A DNA stretch of 64,000 bases from Kangiellaceae bacterium (GTDB lineage: Bacteria > Pseudomonadota > Gammaproteobacteria > Enterobacterales > Kangiellaceae), in assembly GCA_019090895.1 (NCBI GenBank), contig JAHRVB010000199.1:1-64000 (forward strand), written 5' to 3'. The first letter of the stretch is position 1, and every line of letters begins with the position of its first letter. A model generated the notes under the pieces. The model was given only the letters and a program-made list of their open reading frames with translations. It searched no databases and was not told the origin of the DNA. Below, one piece after another: positions 29,508-37,240 of the stretch. Made by a program: the position numbers and the translations under genes.

Positions 29508-29972
29508 CTACTTAACCTCCTTTGCGAGTTTCGCAGCTAAATGAATGGCTGAACGGATGCGCGGGTAGGTACCACATCGACAAAGATTACCTGACATCGC
29601 TTGGTCAATATCGTCATCTGATGGCGAATCATTGCTAGCAAGCAACGAGGCAGCAGACATGATTTGGCCGCTTTGACAATAGCCACATTGTGGTACATTA
29701 ATCTCAAGCCAAGCTTTCTGGACTGGGTGATCAATGTTCTCAGATAACCCTTCTATAGTCGTTATTGATTTTCCTTTTACCGCGGATATAGGCATTACGC
29801 ATGAACGTACAGCTATACCATCCATATGGACCGTACACGCGCCGCACAAGCCTTTTCCGCAGCCATATTTGCTGCCGGTCAGCTTTACGATATCTCTGAG
29901 TGCCCAGAGTAGAGGCATGTCATCAGGCAAATCGAGTTTATGTTGCTTATTATTAATTGTGAGTTCAATCAT
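29508..29972 (-). CDS. [2Fe-2S] subunit of the molybdenum hydroxylase (IorA-like)
   Basis: A 154-residue electron-transfer subunit with two iron-sulfur domains: a plant-ferredoxin-type cluster site [15 protein letters not shown] with a further Cys at RSCVMP, and the helical domain cluster site CGYCQSGQI ... CRCGTYPRI. Both sites are complete. Lacking its own signal, it would be exported bound to the Tat-targeted large subunit. The gene ends at the base before the IorB-like start. Confidence 0.93.
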   Translation of the reverse strand: MIELTINNKQHKLDLPDDMPLLWALRDIVKLTGSKYGCGKGLCGACTVHMDGIAVRSCVMPISAVKGKSITTIEGLSENIDHPVQKAWLEINVPQCGYCQSGQIMSAASLLASNDSPSDDDIDQAMSGNLCRCGTYPRIRSAIHLAAKLAKEVK

Positions 29973-30026
29973 TTGTTTCCTCCTAAGCGATATTAGTATT
30001 TAAATCAGCCTTGTACCGATAAATTG

Positions 30027-30698
30027 TTATTGATTCAAATGTGACTTCAATTGAGATTTTTCTAAATTAATTAATTGCAGTAAATCATTTGGAGTATCTA
30101 AATCCCAGCCTGCATTTTTGATATTGACAGCACTTAAGGCCATCCTGTTTTGTTCTAAAATTTTTCTTGCACCTTGAGATTTGAGTTTCAATAATTCAGG
30201 AAAATGACTGCTGGGAAAAATCGCAGGTGCTCCCAGTATTACGTCATTCGAATTACCTTCTTGAGAGTATTGACTGGCAGTAATCTTGTTCGGATATTCT
30301 TTCCAACTTTTGTATAACATTTCTAAATCTTCGATAGTGAGTAAATATTGGTCACACAGTAAGATCATGATTGCATCTGGTGCTGAGACTAATTGGTTGG
30401 AAGTCCAATATTCTACACCTGTTGCGATGGAACTACCCATTCCACTTTTCCAGTTTTGGTTGGTTACAGAGCGAAAATGAATATCTGCCAAATTATTTTT
30501 TATTTTCTCGGCCTCATATCCTAATACGCATAAAGTTTTGTCCGTGAGAAAAGAAGCTAGTGCGATTGAGTGTTGTAGCAGTGTTTTTCCGTTGAACGTA
30601 ATTAGTTGTTTATTCTCACCCAATCGCGACGAGTTACCCGCAGCGATGATTACAATTGCTAAACTAGGAATCTTAACTTTTGTATCTATATTGCTCAC
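30027..30698 (-). CDS. MobA/MocA-like molybdopterin nucleotidyltransferase
   Basis: A 223-residue NTP transferase with the family signature IIAAGNSSRLGENKQL (about 18-33) and the metal-site region LLCDQYLL. MocA makes the cytosine dinucleotide form of the molybdenum cofactor used by xanthine-dehydrogenase-family enzymes, and the linkage to such an enzyme favours that role over MobA. The start overlaps the XdhC-like gene by 4 bp. Confidence 0.83.
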   Translation of the reverse strand: MSNIDTKVKIPSLAIVIIAAGNSSRLGENKQLITFNGKTLLQHSIALASFLTDKTLCVLGYEAEKIKNNLADIHFRSVTNQNWKSGMGSSIATGVEYWTSNQLVSAPDAIMILLCDQYLLTIEDLEMLYKSWKEYPNKITASQYSQEGNSNDVILGAPAIFPSSHFPELLKLKSQGARKILEQNRMALSAVNIKNAGWDLDTPNDLLQLINLEKSQLKSHLNQ

Positions 30699-31657
30699 CG
30701 GTTAAGATCCTCATAGCAAAATTTTGCCGATTTACTATGGGCTACAGCTTGTATCTCACTAATGATTGCGAGAGCAATTGTTTCGGGTGAGCCTGCACCT
30801 ATATCTAGTCCTATTGGTCCAAAAACTCTACCTTGATGTTCTGAGAAATGGGTGTCGCACTCGGCTAACAATTTGTCTCTTCGAGCTGAGGGTCCGAGTA
30901 AACCAATGTAACCTATTGGACTATCAAGTAATCGTTTCAAGTATTCTTGATCTCTTTCGAACTGATGACTCATTATCACTGCACTATCGAATGGTGTTAA
31001 TTCAAAACCATTCCATTGAGATCTTTTTACCGTGATAAGTTCGTCAGCGAACGGAAACTTCTCTTTGTTACTAGCGTCTTGCCTATGATCAATCACAGTT
31101 GTTTTCCAACCGATATGATGCGCGATTGCAACCACCGGTGGAACGTCAGGCGACGCGCCACAAATCAACAAATGGTGTGGCTTACGAAGTTCGAATTTTA
31201 GTTGAGAATGTTTTTCTGGGATTAATTTGTCTGCCGGTTCAATCACTAATTCATTATTATTGGCTGTATTGATGGTGATTTGTTGTGCATTTCCATTTTG
31301 TAATTCAAACAGTCCTTCGAAAATAGAGAAATGATTTTGTTCAGCGGGGAGGTACTTAAGGAATATAGTAACTTCTCCGTCACAGCCCAAACCCATTCCC
31401 CAAATTAAATCGGCTTCATCACGCATGTTATAAACTAACTGGTGGTCACATTTATTTTCAAACAAAGTTTTGCAGTTGGCGACTATGTCGCCTTCAAGAC
31501 ACCCGCCACTCAGTAAGCCCCAATGATTAGAATCTTGATCGATTAACATCATAGCGCCAGATTTTCGATAGGTAGAGCCATTGGTTCCGGTAATGATCGC
31601 TAATACATAATCTTTACTTGAATCATAATGCCTGAGTGATTTCAATAAACTATACAT
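30695..31657 (-). CDS. XdhC/CoxI-family molybdenum cofactor insertion protein
   Basis: XdhC proteins bind the molybdenum cofactor, protect its sulfurated form and hand it to the apo-hydroxylase. The 320 residues have the XdhC N-terminal motifs GSTYRKSGAMM, SGGCLEGDI and GMGLGCDGE, then a C-terminal Rossmann-like domain beginning HHLLICGASPDVPPV and ending GLDIGAGSPETIALAI. It overlaps the MocA-like gene downstream and lies 3 bp after the SufU-like gene. Confidence 0.88.
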   Translation of the reverse strand: MYSLLKSLRHYDSSKDYVLAIITGTNGSTYRKSGAMMLIDQDSNHWGLLSGGCLEGDIVANCKTLFENKCDHQLVYNMRDEADLIWGMGLGCDGEVTIFLKYLPAEQNHFSIFEGLFELQNGNAQQITINTANNNELVIEPADKLIPEKHSQLKFELRKPHHLLICGASPDVPPVVAIAHHIGWKTTVIDHRQDASNKEKFPFADELITVKRSQWNGFELTPFDSAVIMSHQFERDQEYLKRLLDSPIGYIGLLGPSARRDKLLAECDTHFSEHQGRVFGPIGLDIGAGSPETIALAIISEIQAVAHSKSAKFCYEDLNR

Positions 31658-31660
31658 GGA

Positions 31661-32146
31661 TTACATTATTTTGGAATGATGCACAGGAAATTCACTCCCT
31701 TTATTAGAAGATGGATCAATTGCATTCAATGCTGTTTGCCATGGGAGTAAAGCACAGTTTATTCGGCTTAGATGTTCACTAACAGGTAACAGGCAAGCGA
31801 GTTCATCGATATTTATCTGAGGTTGAGTAACTTGCTCTCTGCTGTTTAAATGAGTTTCGAGAAATTGAAAATAATGTCTAAGCTCTTTCAACGGTTTACC
31901 GTGTGTGAGCTTACATAGAATAGAGGCTGAAGCAGTACAAATTGCACAACTATCAGTGACAAAACCGATGTTATTGATAATTTCACTGTCACGGTGGATA
32001 CTAAGAAGAATACTTATTTCATCTCCACAGGTGGCATTGTAACCATCTGATTGATGAGAGGCAGCAAAATGCTTATCTTTTCCAATTGGCGACGTATAGT
32101 GTTCTTTCAGCGCGCTTTGATAGAGTTTTTTCATGTCGTTATTCAA
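31661..32146 (-). CDS. SufU/NifU-N-like sulfur-transfer scaffold
   Basis: A 161-residue IscU-fold protein nearer SufU than IscU. The three cysteine positions are kept: NATCGDEI (SufU N-P-T-C-G-D), DSCAICTASASI and INCALLPWQTALNAI, and the N-terminal ending LYQSALKEHYTSPIGK fits the family's Y-x-x-HY-x-x-P. In other systems SufU accepts persulfide sulfur from SufS. As first gene of this operon, directly before XdhC-like and MocA-like genes, it may serve molybdenum-cofactor sulfuration or cluster supply of IorA. That role is inferred. Confidence 0.82.
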   Translation of the reverse strand: MNNDMKKLYQSALKEHYTSPIGKDKHFAASHQSDGYNATCGDEISILLSIHRDSEIINNIGFVTDSCAICTASASILCKLTHGKPLKELRHYFQFLETHLNSREQVTQPQINIDELACLLPVSEHLSRINCALLPWQTALNAIDPSSNKGSEFPVHHSKIM

Positions 32147-32270
32147 CTCTGATAGGTGCTTAGCTTATCATTCTATGACTTAGAGAGCGCATTGACTATG
32201 CTGGAATGGTTGCAAATTGTTAATAAGTCGTTCTTTCATTTTACATTACCATCTTTATCAACTGTAATTT

Positions 32271-32291
32271 ATTGACGCAAGCTTCGTCAAT
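32271..32291. repeat. Inverted repeat upstream of the TlpA-like gene
   Basis: ATTGACG (32271-32277) and CGTCAAT (32285-32291) are perfect inverted arms around CAAGCTT, 33 bp before the TlpA-like start and about 125 bp before the SufU-like start on the opposite strand. It is a possible operator or leader hairpin in this divergent promoter region. Confidence 0.45.
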
Positions 32292-32324
32292 ACAAACATG
32301 TTTATTTAAATTAAGGACTGCTGA

Positions 32325-32855
32325 ATGCTTCACCGGAGATTACTTATCGTTCTAATGACTCTGTCCCTGTTGTTAAGTGCTTGTAGTGATGCAAGCCAAA
32401 AGACCGCGAATGACAATTCTTATCTTGGACAAGATTGGACTCTCAATAATTTAGAAGGTAAACCAATCACTCTCTCTGATTATCAAGGTCAAACTACACT
32501 ATTAGTATTTTGGGCTACATGGTGCCCTTATTGTAAGAAGCTGTTACCGGGTATTGAGGAATTACATCAAAAATATCATCAACAGGGACTCAAGGTTTTG
32601 GCCGTCAATATTAGAGAAGATTGGAAACCTGAGGTTTATTGGCGAAATCATGAATACCAATTCGACACAGTTGTAGAAGGTGATGAAGTGGCTAAACAAT
32701 ACGGAGTTCAAGGAACGCCTGGGCTGGTATTTATTGCACCGAGTGGAAAAGTACTTGGCGTTCAGTCGTTTTCAGATCCGCATCATCCTTTATTAGAGCG
32801 CTTTGCTACAGAGGGCATTGCAATGATGAATGGCAACCACACAACAACCCAATAA
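32325..32855 (+). CDS. TlpA-like thioredoxin lipoprotein
   Basis: A 176-residue membrane-attached thiol-disulfide oxidoreductase of the TlpA/ResA type. The lipoprotein signal ends in LLSAC (Cys about residue 20); the redox site WCPYCKK follows in a redoxin/AhpC-TSA fold with the usual cis-Pro loop at VQGTPGLVF. It probably reduces periplasmic or surface disulfides; the partner is unknown. It is flanked by divergent and convergent genes, hence probably monocistronic. Confidence 0.88.
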   Translation: MLHRRLLIVLMTLSLLLSACSDASQKTANDNSYLGQDWTLNNLEGKPITLSDYQGQTTLLVFWATWCPYCKKLLPGIEELHQKYHQQGLKVLAVNIREDWKPEVYWRNHEYQFDTVVEGDEVAKQYGVQGTPGLVFIAPSGKVLGVQSFSDPHHPLLERFATEGIAMMNGNHTTTQ

Positions 32856-32876
32856 TCCATTGAACTAAATATAGAC

Positions 32877-32898
32877 AAAAAAAGGCGCTTAAAGCGCC
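32877..32898 (-). terminator. Intrinsic terminator of fabY
   Basis: On the minus strand GGCGCT-TTA-AGCGCC is followed by seven T (plus-strand A run 32877-32883), 27 bp past the fabY stop. The same stem followed by ATTTATG could weakly end the TlpA-like transcript on the plus strand. Confidence 0.85.
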
Positions 32899-32924
32899 AT
32901 TTATGTGTTTGCAGACTTTCATCA

Positions 32925-34769
32925 TTAACAGTAGTCGGAAAACGGGTTTTCCTGACTAAAAACTAACTGGTTTTCAAATTTACTCATTTGAATTCCTTCG
33001 TCAGAAATTGTTAAATCGTTCTCATTCATCACCTCAGAACCAAAATGATAGATAACATTGATATCGCCATTGATAACGGATTCATCATATTGCTTTGCAA
33101 CCACTTTTACTTTTTCATTGAGTAATTTATATTGTGCAATTCTTGCTGGTCCATATTTATTTTCAAGCATGCTCATTGTTGTGTGAGGCGAAAGAATCAA
33201 CCCAGTGGCATTGTTACCGCCAAAGCCCTTCGAGTTAATGACTGCGGCTTTCATCTGCTCTCCTTTGACGCCCACAGGCGTATGATCAAGACAAAAGTCG
33301 AGGTTAGAATCGAATACATCATCAGCAATCTTGTCGATGGTATTGATACCCGGTATTAGCCCGTATTCCCATACGCCAAGGGTGGCTGTTAATTGATCGC
33401 CACCGGCCGGACCGAGTGAATGGCCGACATACGATTTTATTGCGGCAATTTTCCAATTATCTATCTCAAAAGTTTTGGCAACTTCATTCAATATATGCGA
33501 TTCGCTCACTCTGTTTTGAGGGGTTCCTGTACCATGGGCTTGCGCAAATGTTTGTTTTACACCTTCTTCCCCAAGAATATTTTTCGCTAATGACATTGCT
33601 TTAGCAACGGTAACGTAATTACCGATTCCAGGAGACGAGATAGACTTTTTGTTAGCGTCGGCATTGACGAATACATCCGCAACAGAAGCATAGATTGTCG
33701 CACCTAATTCCAAAGCTAATTCGTCATCCATAAGGATAAAGAATTGACAAGCTTCAGAAATAGTAAAACCTGCATTTTCAGCAAACGGCCGACTGGCCCT
33801 TCGGTTGTCAGCGGTTTCGGTGCCATCTAGTTCTGCTATTTGAGAATCTTCTGCAAGCGCTCCCATTGCTTTAAAGCCTTCAATCACTTCCGGTTCAACG
33901 GGGGCTTCTGCGCCACCGACAATAACTACTCGAGCTACGCCAGATTGTATATCACTAATGCCTTGTCTAAGGTTGTATAGGAATGTCGCACAGGCTCCCA
34001 TATTAGTTCCTGTCGCGCCGACGCTATTGATCATATAACTGTTGATAAAGTCAGCTGGCATTTGCGAAAGCATCAAAGGCATTTGTTTCGAGCTAACTCG
34101 ACCTCCTTTAAGCCAAGCTTGGCTCAAGCCTCTTCCGCCAAAATCGTCCAGCTGGCCAATGGCAGATCCCGCGTACACAGAGACTTCATCGGGGTTAATA
34201 TGTTGTAATATCTTAGACCATTCAATCCCCATGGAATGAATCGCATCGGAAGCACCAAAGACAGTCAGCTGTAACCCTTTGGGTTGATTGCGAGAGGTAT
34301 ACAATGATGCAGGGTCAAACCCTGTTGGTAGTTGACCTGCACTTGAAACTGCCGATTGATGTTTCTCTGGCATCATTACGGTGAGTTCGCCTTCGATAGT
34401 AACGTTATAACCGCCAGTTTCTAATTCTTCGAGCTTCCAGTTGTCAGGGATGTGTTTGGGAAGTTGACGCTTACCTATTTGAAAATGGATTGTTTCATCA
34501 TTTGACTTTAATACGGCTTTCTTATGAATGTTAATTTCGTCGAGATCAAACGTTTGTTTTTCGATTTTTCGGATCAGAGTTTGCGCCAGCAACGTTTCTT
34601 TTGAAGTGTCTGCGGGTTGATTTGTTAAACTCGCTAAGCCCTTGAACATAGGCTCGGTTTCAGCATCTGTCAGTGATTCATGGACCATTCGTCTGTAACT
34701 GTGATGGAAAGAGCTCCTTCCAGCAGCATTGATGCCACCAAAACCGACAATTACGGGTAATTTTTTCAT
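32925..34769 (-). CDS. fabY: Beta-ketoacyl-ACP synthase, FabY type
   Basis: Long ketosynthase resembling Pseudomonas aeruginosa FabY, which starts fatty-acid synthesis by condensing acetyl-CoA with malonyl-ACP in place of FabH. The 614 residues begin MKKLPVIVGFGGINAAGRSSFHH, very like FabY. The active-site triad is intact: Cys260 in MGACATF, His412 in AHGTGTP and His450 in VGHSLGPAG, plus NSKGFGGNNATG. I place the start at 34769 because the FabY alignment begins there; an in-frame ATG at 34796 adds nine residues. A GlxA-type regulator is divergent. Confidence 0.85.
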   Translation of the reverse strand: MKKLPVIVGFGGINAAGRSSFHHSYRRMVHESLTDAETEPMFKGLASLTNQPADTSKETLLAQTLIRKIEKQTFDLDEINIHKKAVLKSNDETIHFQIGKRQLPKHIPDNWKLEELETGGYNVTIEGELTVMMPEKHQSAVSSAGQLPTGFDPASLYTSRNQPKGLQLTVFGASDAIHSMGIEWSKILQHINPDEVSVYAGSAIGQLDDFGGRGLSQAWLKGGRVSSKQMPLMLSQMPADFINSYMINSVGATGTNMGACATFLYNLRQGISDIQSGVARVVIVGGAEAPVEPEVIEGFKAMGALAEDSQIAELDGTETADNRRASRPFAENAGFTISEACQFFILMDDELALELGATIYASVADVFVNADANKKSISSPGIGNYVTVAKAMSLAKNILGEEGVKQTFAQAHGTGTPQNRVSESHILNEVAKTFEIDNWKIAAIKSYVGHSLGPAGGDQLTATLGVWEYGLIPGINTIDKIADDVFDSNLDFCLDHTPVGVKGEQMKAAVINSKGFGGNNATGLILSPHTTMSMLENKYGPARIAQYKLLNEKVKVVAKQYDESVINGDINVIYHFGSEVMNENDLTISDEGIQMSKFENQLVFSQENPFSDYC

Positions 34770-34909
34770 TTGATATTCTCGTTCATTACTAACCACTAGA
34801 TGGCTGCTAGTATATTGACTAATTCTGACAAGGTGTAGGATATATATGCCAAACTCTTGTACAATGTGGCCACATTATTGATTAAAAGTAAGGTGTTAAT
34901 GAAAAGACC

Positions 34910-35902
34910 ATGGGAGCTTCACTATTTATCGGGTACCAACGGGCGTTACTAACAGGAGTGAGTTTGCCTATGGAAATGATAGTTTCTGCTCGTTCTATCG
35001 CCCGAATTAAGAGAAAACGGAATACGCGTTGGAATTGCCATGTCGTCACTCCTGTCAATTACGGGTTAGACCCCATACAATTTGCAAACGGTTTACAGGT
35101 ATTGCCAAACTATAACCTTATCGATGCACCACTGGCAGATACCATTTTTGTGCCTCCTATTTGGGGGAATCCTGAAGTAGTAATTGAACAAAATGAAGAA
35201 CTAATCAGTTGGTTGCTTGAGCGATACAATCAAGGTGCACAGCTGGTCGCAACTGGGACAGGTGTTTGTTTATTGGCAAGTGCTGGATTGTTGGACAATA
35301 AAGTCGCGACGACCCATTGGTATTACTTTGAGCAGTTTGCCAAAAAATATCCGAAGGTCAATTTGCAGCGTAAACATTTTATCACTCAAGATGGCTCAAT
35401 TACCTGCACCGGCAGTATTAATGCTTTAGTGGATTTAGTGGTGTATCTCATTGAAACGCAGTTCGGCAAAGAAGTGAGTCAAATAATTGAGCAACATTAC
35501 AGTCACGAAATTAATCGCACCTACGACAAACCCTGGTTTGCTAAGGGCGCCAGTCGCCATCCTGACGAGGGGATTGTTGAAGTTCAGCAGTGGATGCAAT
35601 CCCATTTTTATCAGCATTTTGATTTAAATTCATTGAGCCAAATGGCAAATATGAGTGGCCGTAATTTCTCTCGGCGATTTAAAAGTGCTGTCGGTAAAAG
35701 CCCGTTAGCCTACGGGGTTGACCTTAAAGTAAGTGCTGCACAAGAACTTCTAAGAGATACCAATCTAAATCATCAAGATATTGCCGATCATTTGGGGTAC
35801 AAAGACAGTGGTTTTTTTTCAAGACAGTTCAAACAGAAAACCAATCTGACGCCCAAGGAATATCGTGAAATGGTGAGAGGGAAACTCTTTAACGCCGATT
35901 GA
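34910..35902 (+). CDS. GlxA-type AraC-family transcriptional regulator
   Basis: A 330-residue regulator with an N-terminal DJ-1/PfpI-like domain (about 10-190; GTGVCLLASAGLLDNKVATTHW is the nucleophile-elbow region) and a C-terminal AraC pair of helix-turn-helix motifs (about 225-325; LSQMANMSGRNFSRRFK and IADHLGYKDSGFFSRQFKQKT). Members respond to small metabolites, but the ligand here is unknown. It is divergent from fabY across 140 bp and might control it. The N-terminal beta strand looks short, but no better in-frame start is visible. Confidence 0.88.
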   Translation: MGASLFIGYQRALLTGVSLPMEMIVSARSIARIKRKRNTRWNCHVVTPVNYGLDPIQFANGLQVLPNYNLIDAPLADTIFVPPIWGNPEVVIEQNEELISWLLERYNQGAQLVATGTGVCLLASAGLLDNKVATTHWYYFEQFAKKYPKVNLQRKHFITQDGSITCTGSINALVDLVVYLIETQFGKEVSQIIEQHYSHEINRTYDKPWFAKGASRHPDEGIVEVQQWMQSHFYQHFDLNSLSQMANMSGRNFSRRFKSAVGKSPLAYGVDLKVSAAQELLRDTNLNHQDIADHLGYKDSGFFSRQFKQKTNLTPKEYREMVRGKLFNAD

Positions 35903-35967
35903 ATCTATGTTGAGAAAATACTAAAATACCGCTTCTTCCATATTTGACAGAACTGAGACTTTAAAAA

Positions 35968-37014
35968 ATGCAGCAAATCCTGAAACAATTCGTGACAAGT
36001 AGCTGTGCTCTCTGTGTGAGCTTCCTATTCGTCACATTAGATAGCATCGCAGCAGAAAAAGACACCCGGGCTGCGGCAATTGTGGGCGATAAAATAATCA
36101 CTTATCAGCAAATGAACGATCCCATAGCTTCGAAAATATATGAAGCAGAACAAAAATTATACGAGTTAAAGCTGGTTCAGTTGAAAACTCAGATTCTAGC
36201 TCAGCTGATTAAAAAGAATCCACTCAGTGCTGGAAAATCGGTTGAAGAGTTTATTCAGCGTTATATCACTACTAACGTTCAAGTGACTCAAGCAGATATA
36301 CAGCAGTTTGTGGTTTTGAAAAAAATCCCTAAAGAACAATTGGACGCTACCCTTTTAGAGAAAGTTAGAAGCTACTTAGTACAACAGCACAGTGCAAAAC
36401 AAATTGAAAATTGGGTAAATATAGAGAGCAAAAAACAGGGAGTCATTATAAATCTACGGCCGCCAATACCAACTCGGGTTGAAATTGCAATCAATGGAGC
36501 ACCGGTTCTCGGCCCTAAAAACGCGCCAATTACAATCATCGAGTATTCTGATTTCCAATGTCCATTTTGCACTCGAGCCGAAGTAACGGTAAAACAACTC
36601 TTAAAAAATTACCCTGGTAAGATAAAAGTTGTCTATAAACAATTTCCACTTAGTTTTCATCAAGACGCATTCAAAGCGGCCGAAGCCAGTCTGTGTGCTA
36701 ATGAACAGTCAGATGAATATTTCTGGGAACTCCATGATCACATGTTAGCTAATCCGAGAAAACTGACAGCGGGTGCTTTGGTAGAAAAAGCGAGTAGTAT
36801 GGGCTTGAATAAAACTCAGTTTGAACAATGTGTAAAGTCTAGTAAGTATGCAAGCAAAGTTAACCAAGATATAGATGAAGGGCAGCGTCTTGGAGTCGAA
36901 GCAACACCAATGTTTTATATCAATGGGATTACAGTTAGAGGAGCCCAGCCACTAGAAGCTTTCGTAAAAGTCATCGAAAGTGAACTAGCCTTATTAGCTA
37001 CTAATAGAAAATAG
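35968..37014 (+). CDS. Periplasmic DsbA-like protein with SurA-like N-terminal helical domain
   Basis: A 348-residue secreted thiol oxidoreductase. A signal peptide (about 1-29, ending SIAA) leads into a helical segment (about 35-165) with the pattern of a SurA/peptidyl-prolyl isomerase N-terminal domain (VGDKIITYQQM, then long amphipathic helices), followed by a DsbA/DsbG-like thioredoxin domain with CPFC at 198-201, helical insert, and the cis-Pro element VEATPMFYINGI. Substrates are unknown. A 12-bp hairpin follows the gene. Confidence 0.83.
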   Translation: MQQILKQFVTSSCALCVSFLFVTLDSIAAEKDTRAAAIVGDKIITYQQMNDPIASKIYEAEQKLYELKLVQLKTQILAQLIKKNPLSAGKSVEEFIQRYITTNVQVTQADIQQFVVLKKIPKEQLDATLLEKVRSYLVQQHSAKQIENWVNIESKKQGVIINLRPPIPTRVEIAINGAPVLGPKNAPITIIEYSDFQCPFCTRAEVTVKQLLKNYPGKIKVVYKQFPLSFHQDAFKAAEASLCANEQSDEYFWELHDHMLANPRKLTAGALVEKASSMGLNKTQFEQCVKSSKYASKVNQDIDEGQRLGVEATPMFYINGITVRGAQPLEAFVKVIESELALLATNRK

Positions 37015-37086
37015 CTTCTGAACAGTTTAGTTCTTATTGGACGACTTCGAAATAACCTTGCTATTCTTAAAGTCGTTCAATGTTTC

Positions 37087-37114
37087 CGGTGGAACTAAAA
37101 TGTTAGTTCCACCG
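37087..37114. terminator. Strong hairpin between dsbA-like and sufS-like genes
   Basis: CGGTGGAACTAA and TTAGTTCCACCG form a perfect 12-bp stem with an AATG loop, 72 bp past the DsbA-like gene and 126 bp past the convergent sufS-like gene. No T-run follows on either strand, so termination is inferred from placement between convergent genes; an mRNA-stabilising role is equally possible. Confidence 0.55.
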
Positions 37115-37240
37115 CCATCTAAATTTACCACCAGTAATTAATGATTAGTTCATTCCATCAAAAATTAATTATAAAGTCGTTTTGTAACTTTTGCTGTAAG
37201 AAATAGAATCAACGGGGAATAAATTTAACCAGAAATTCGA

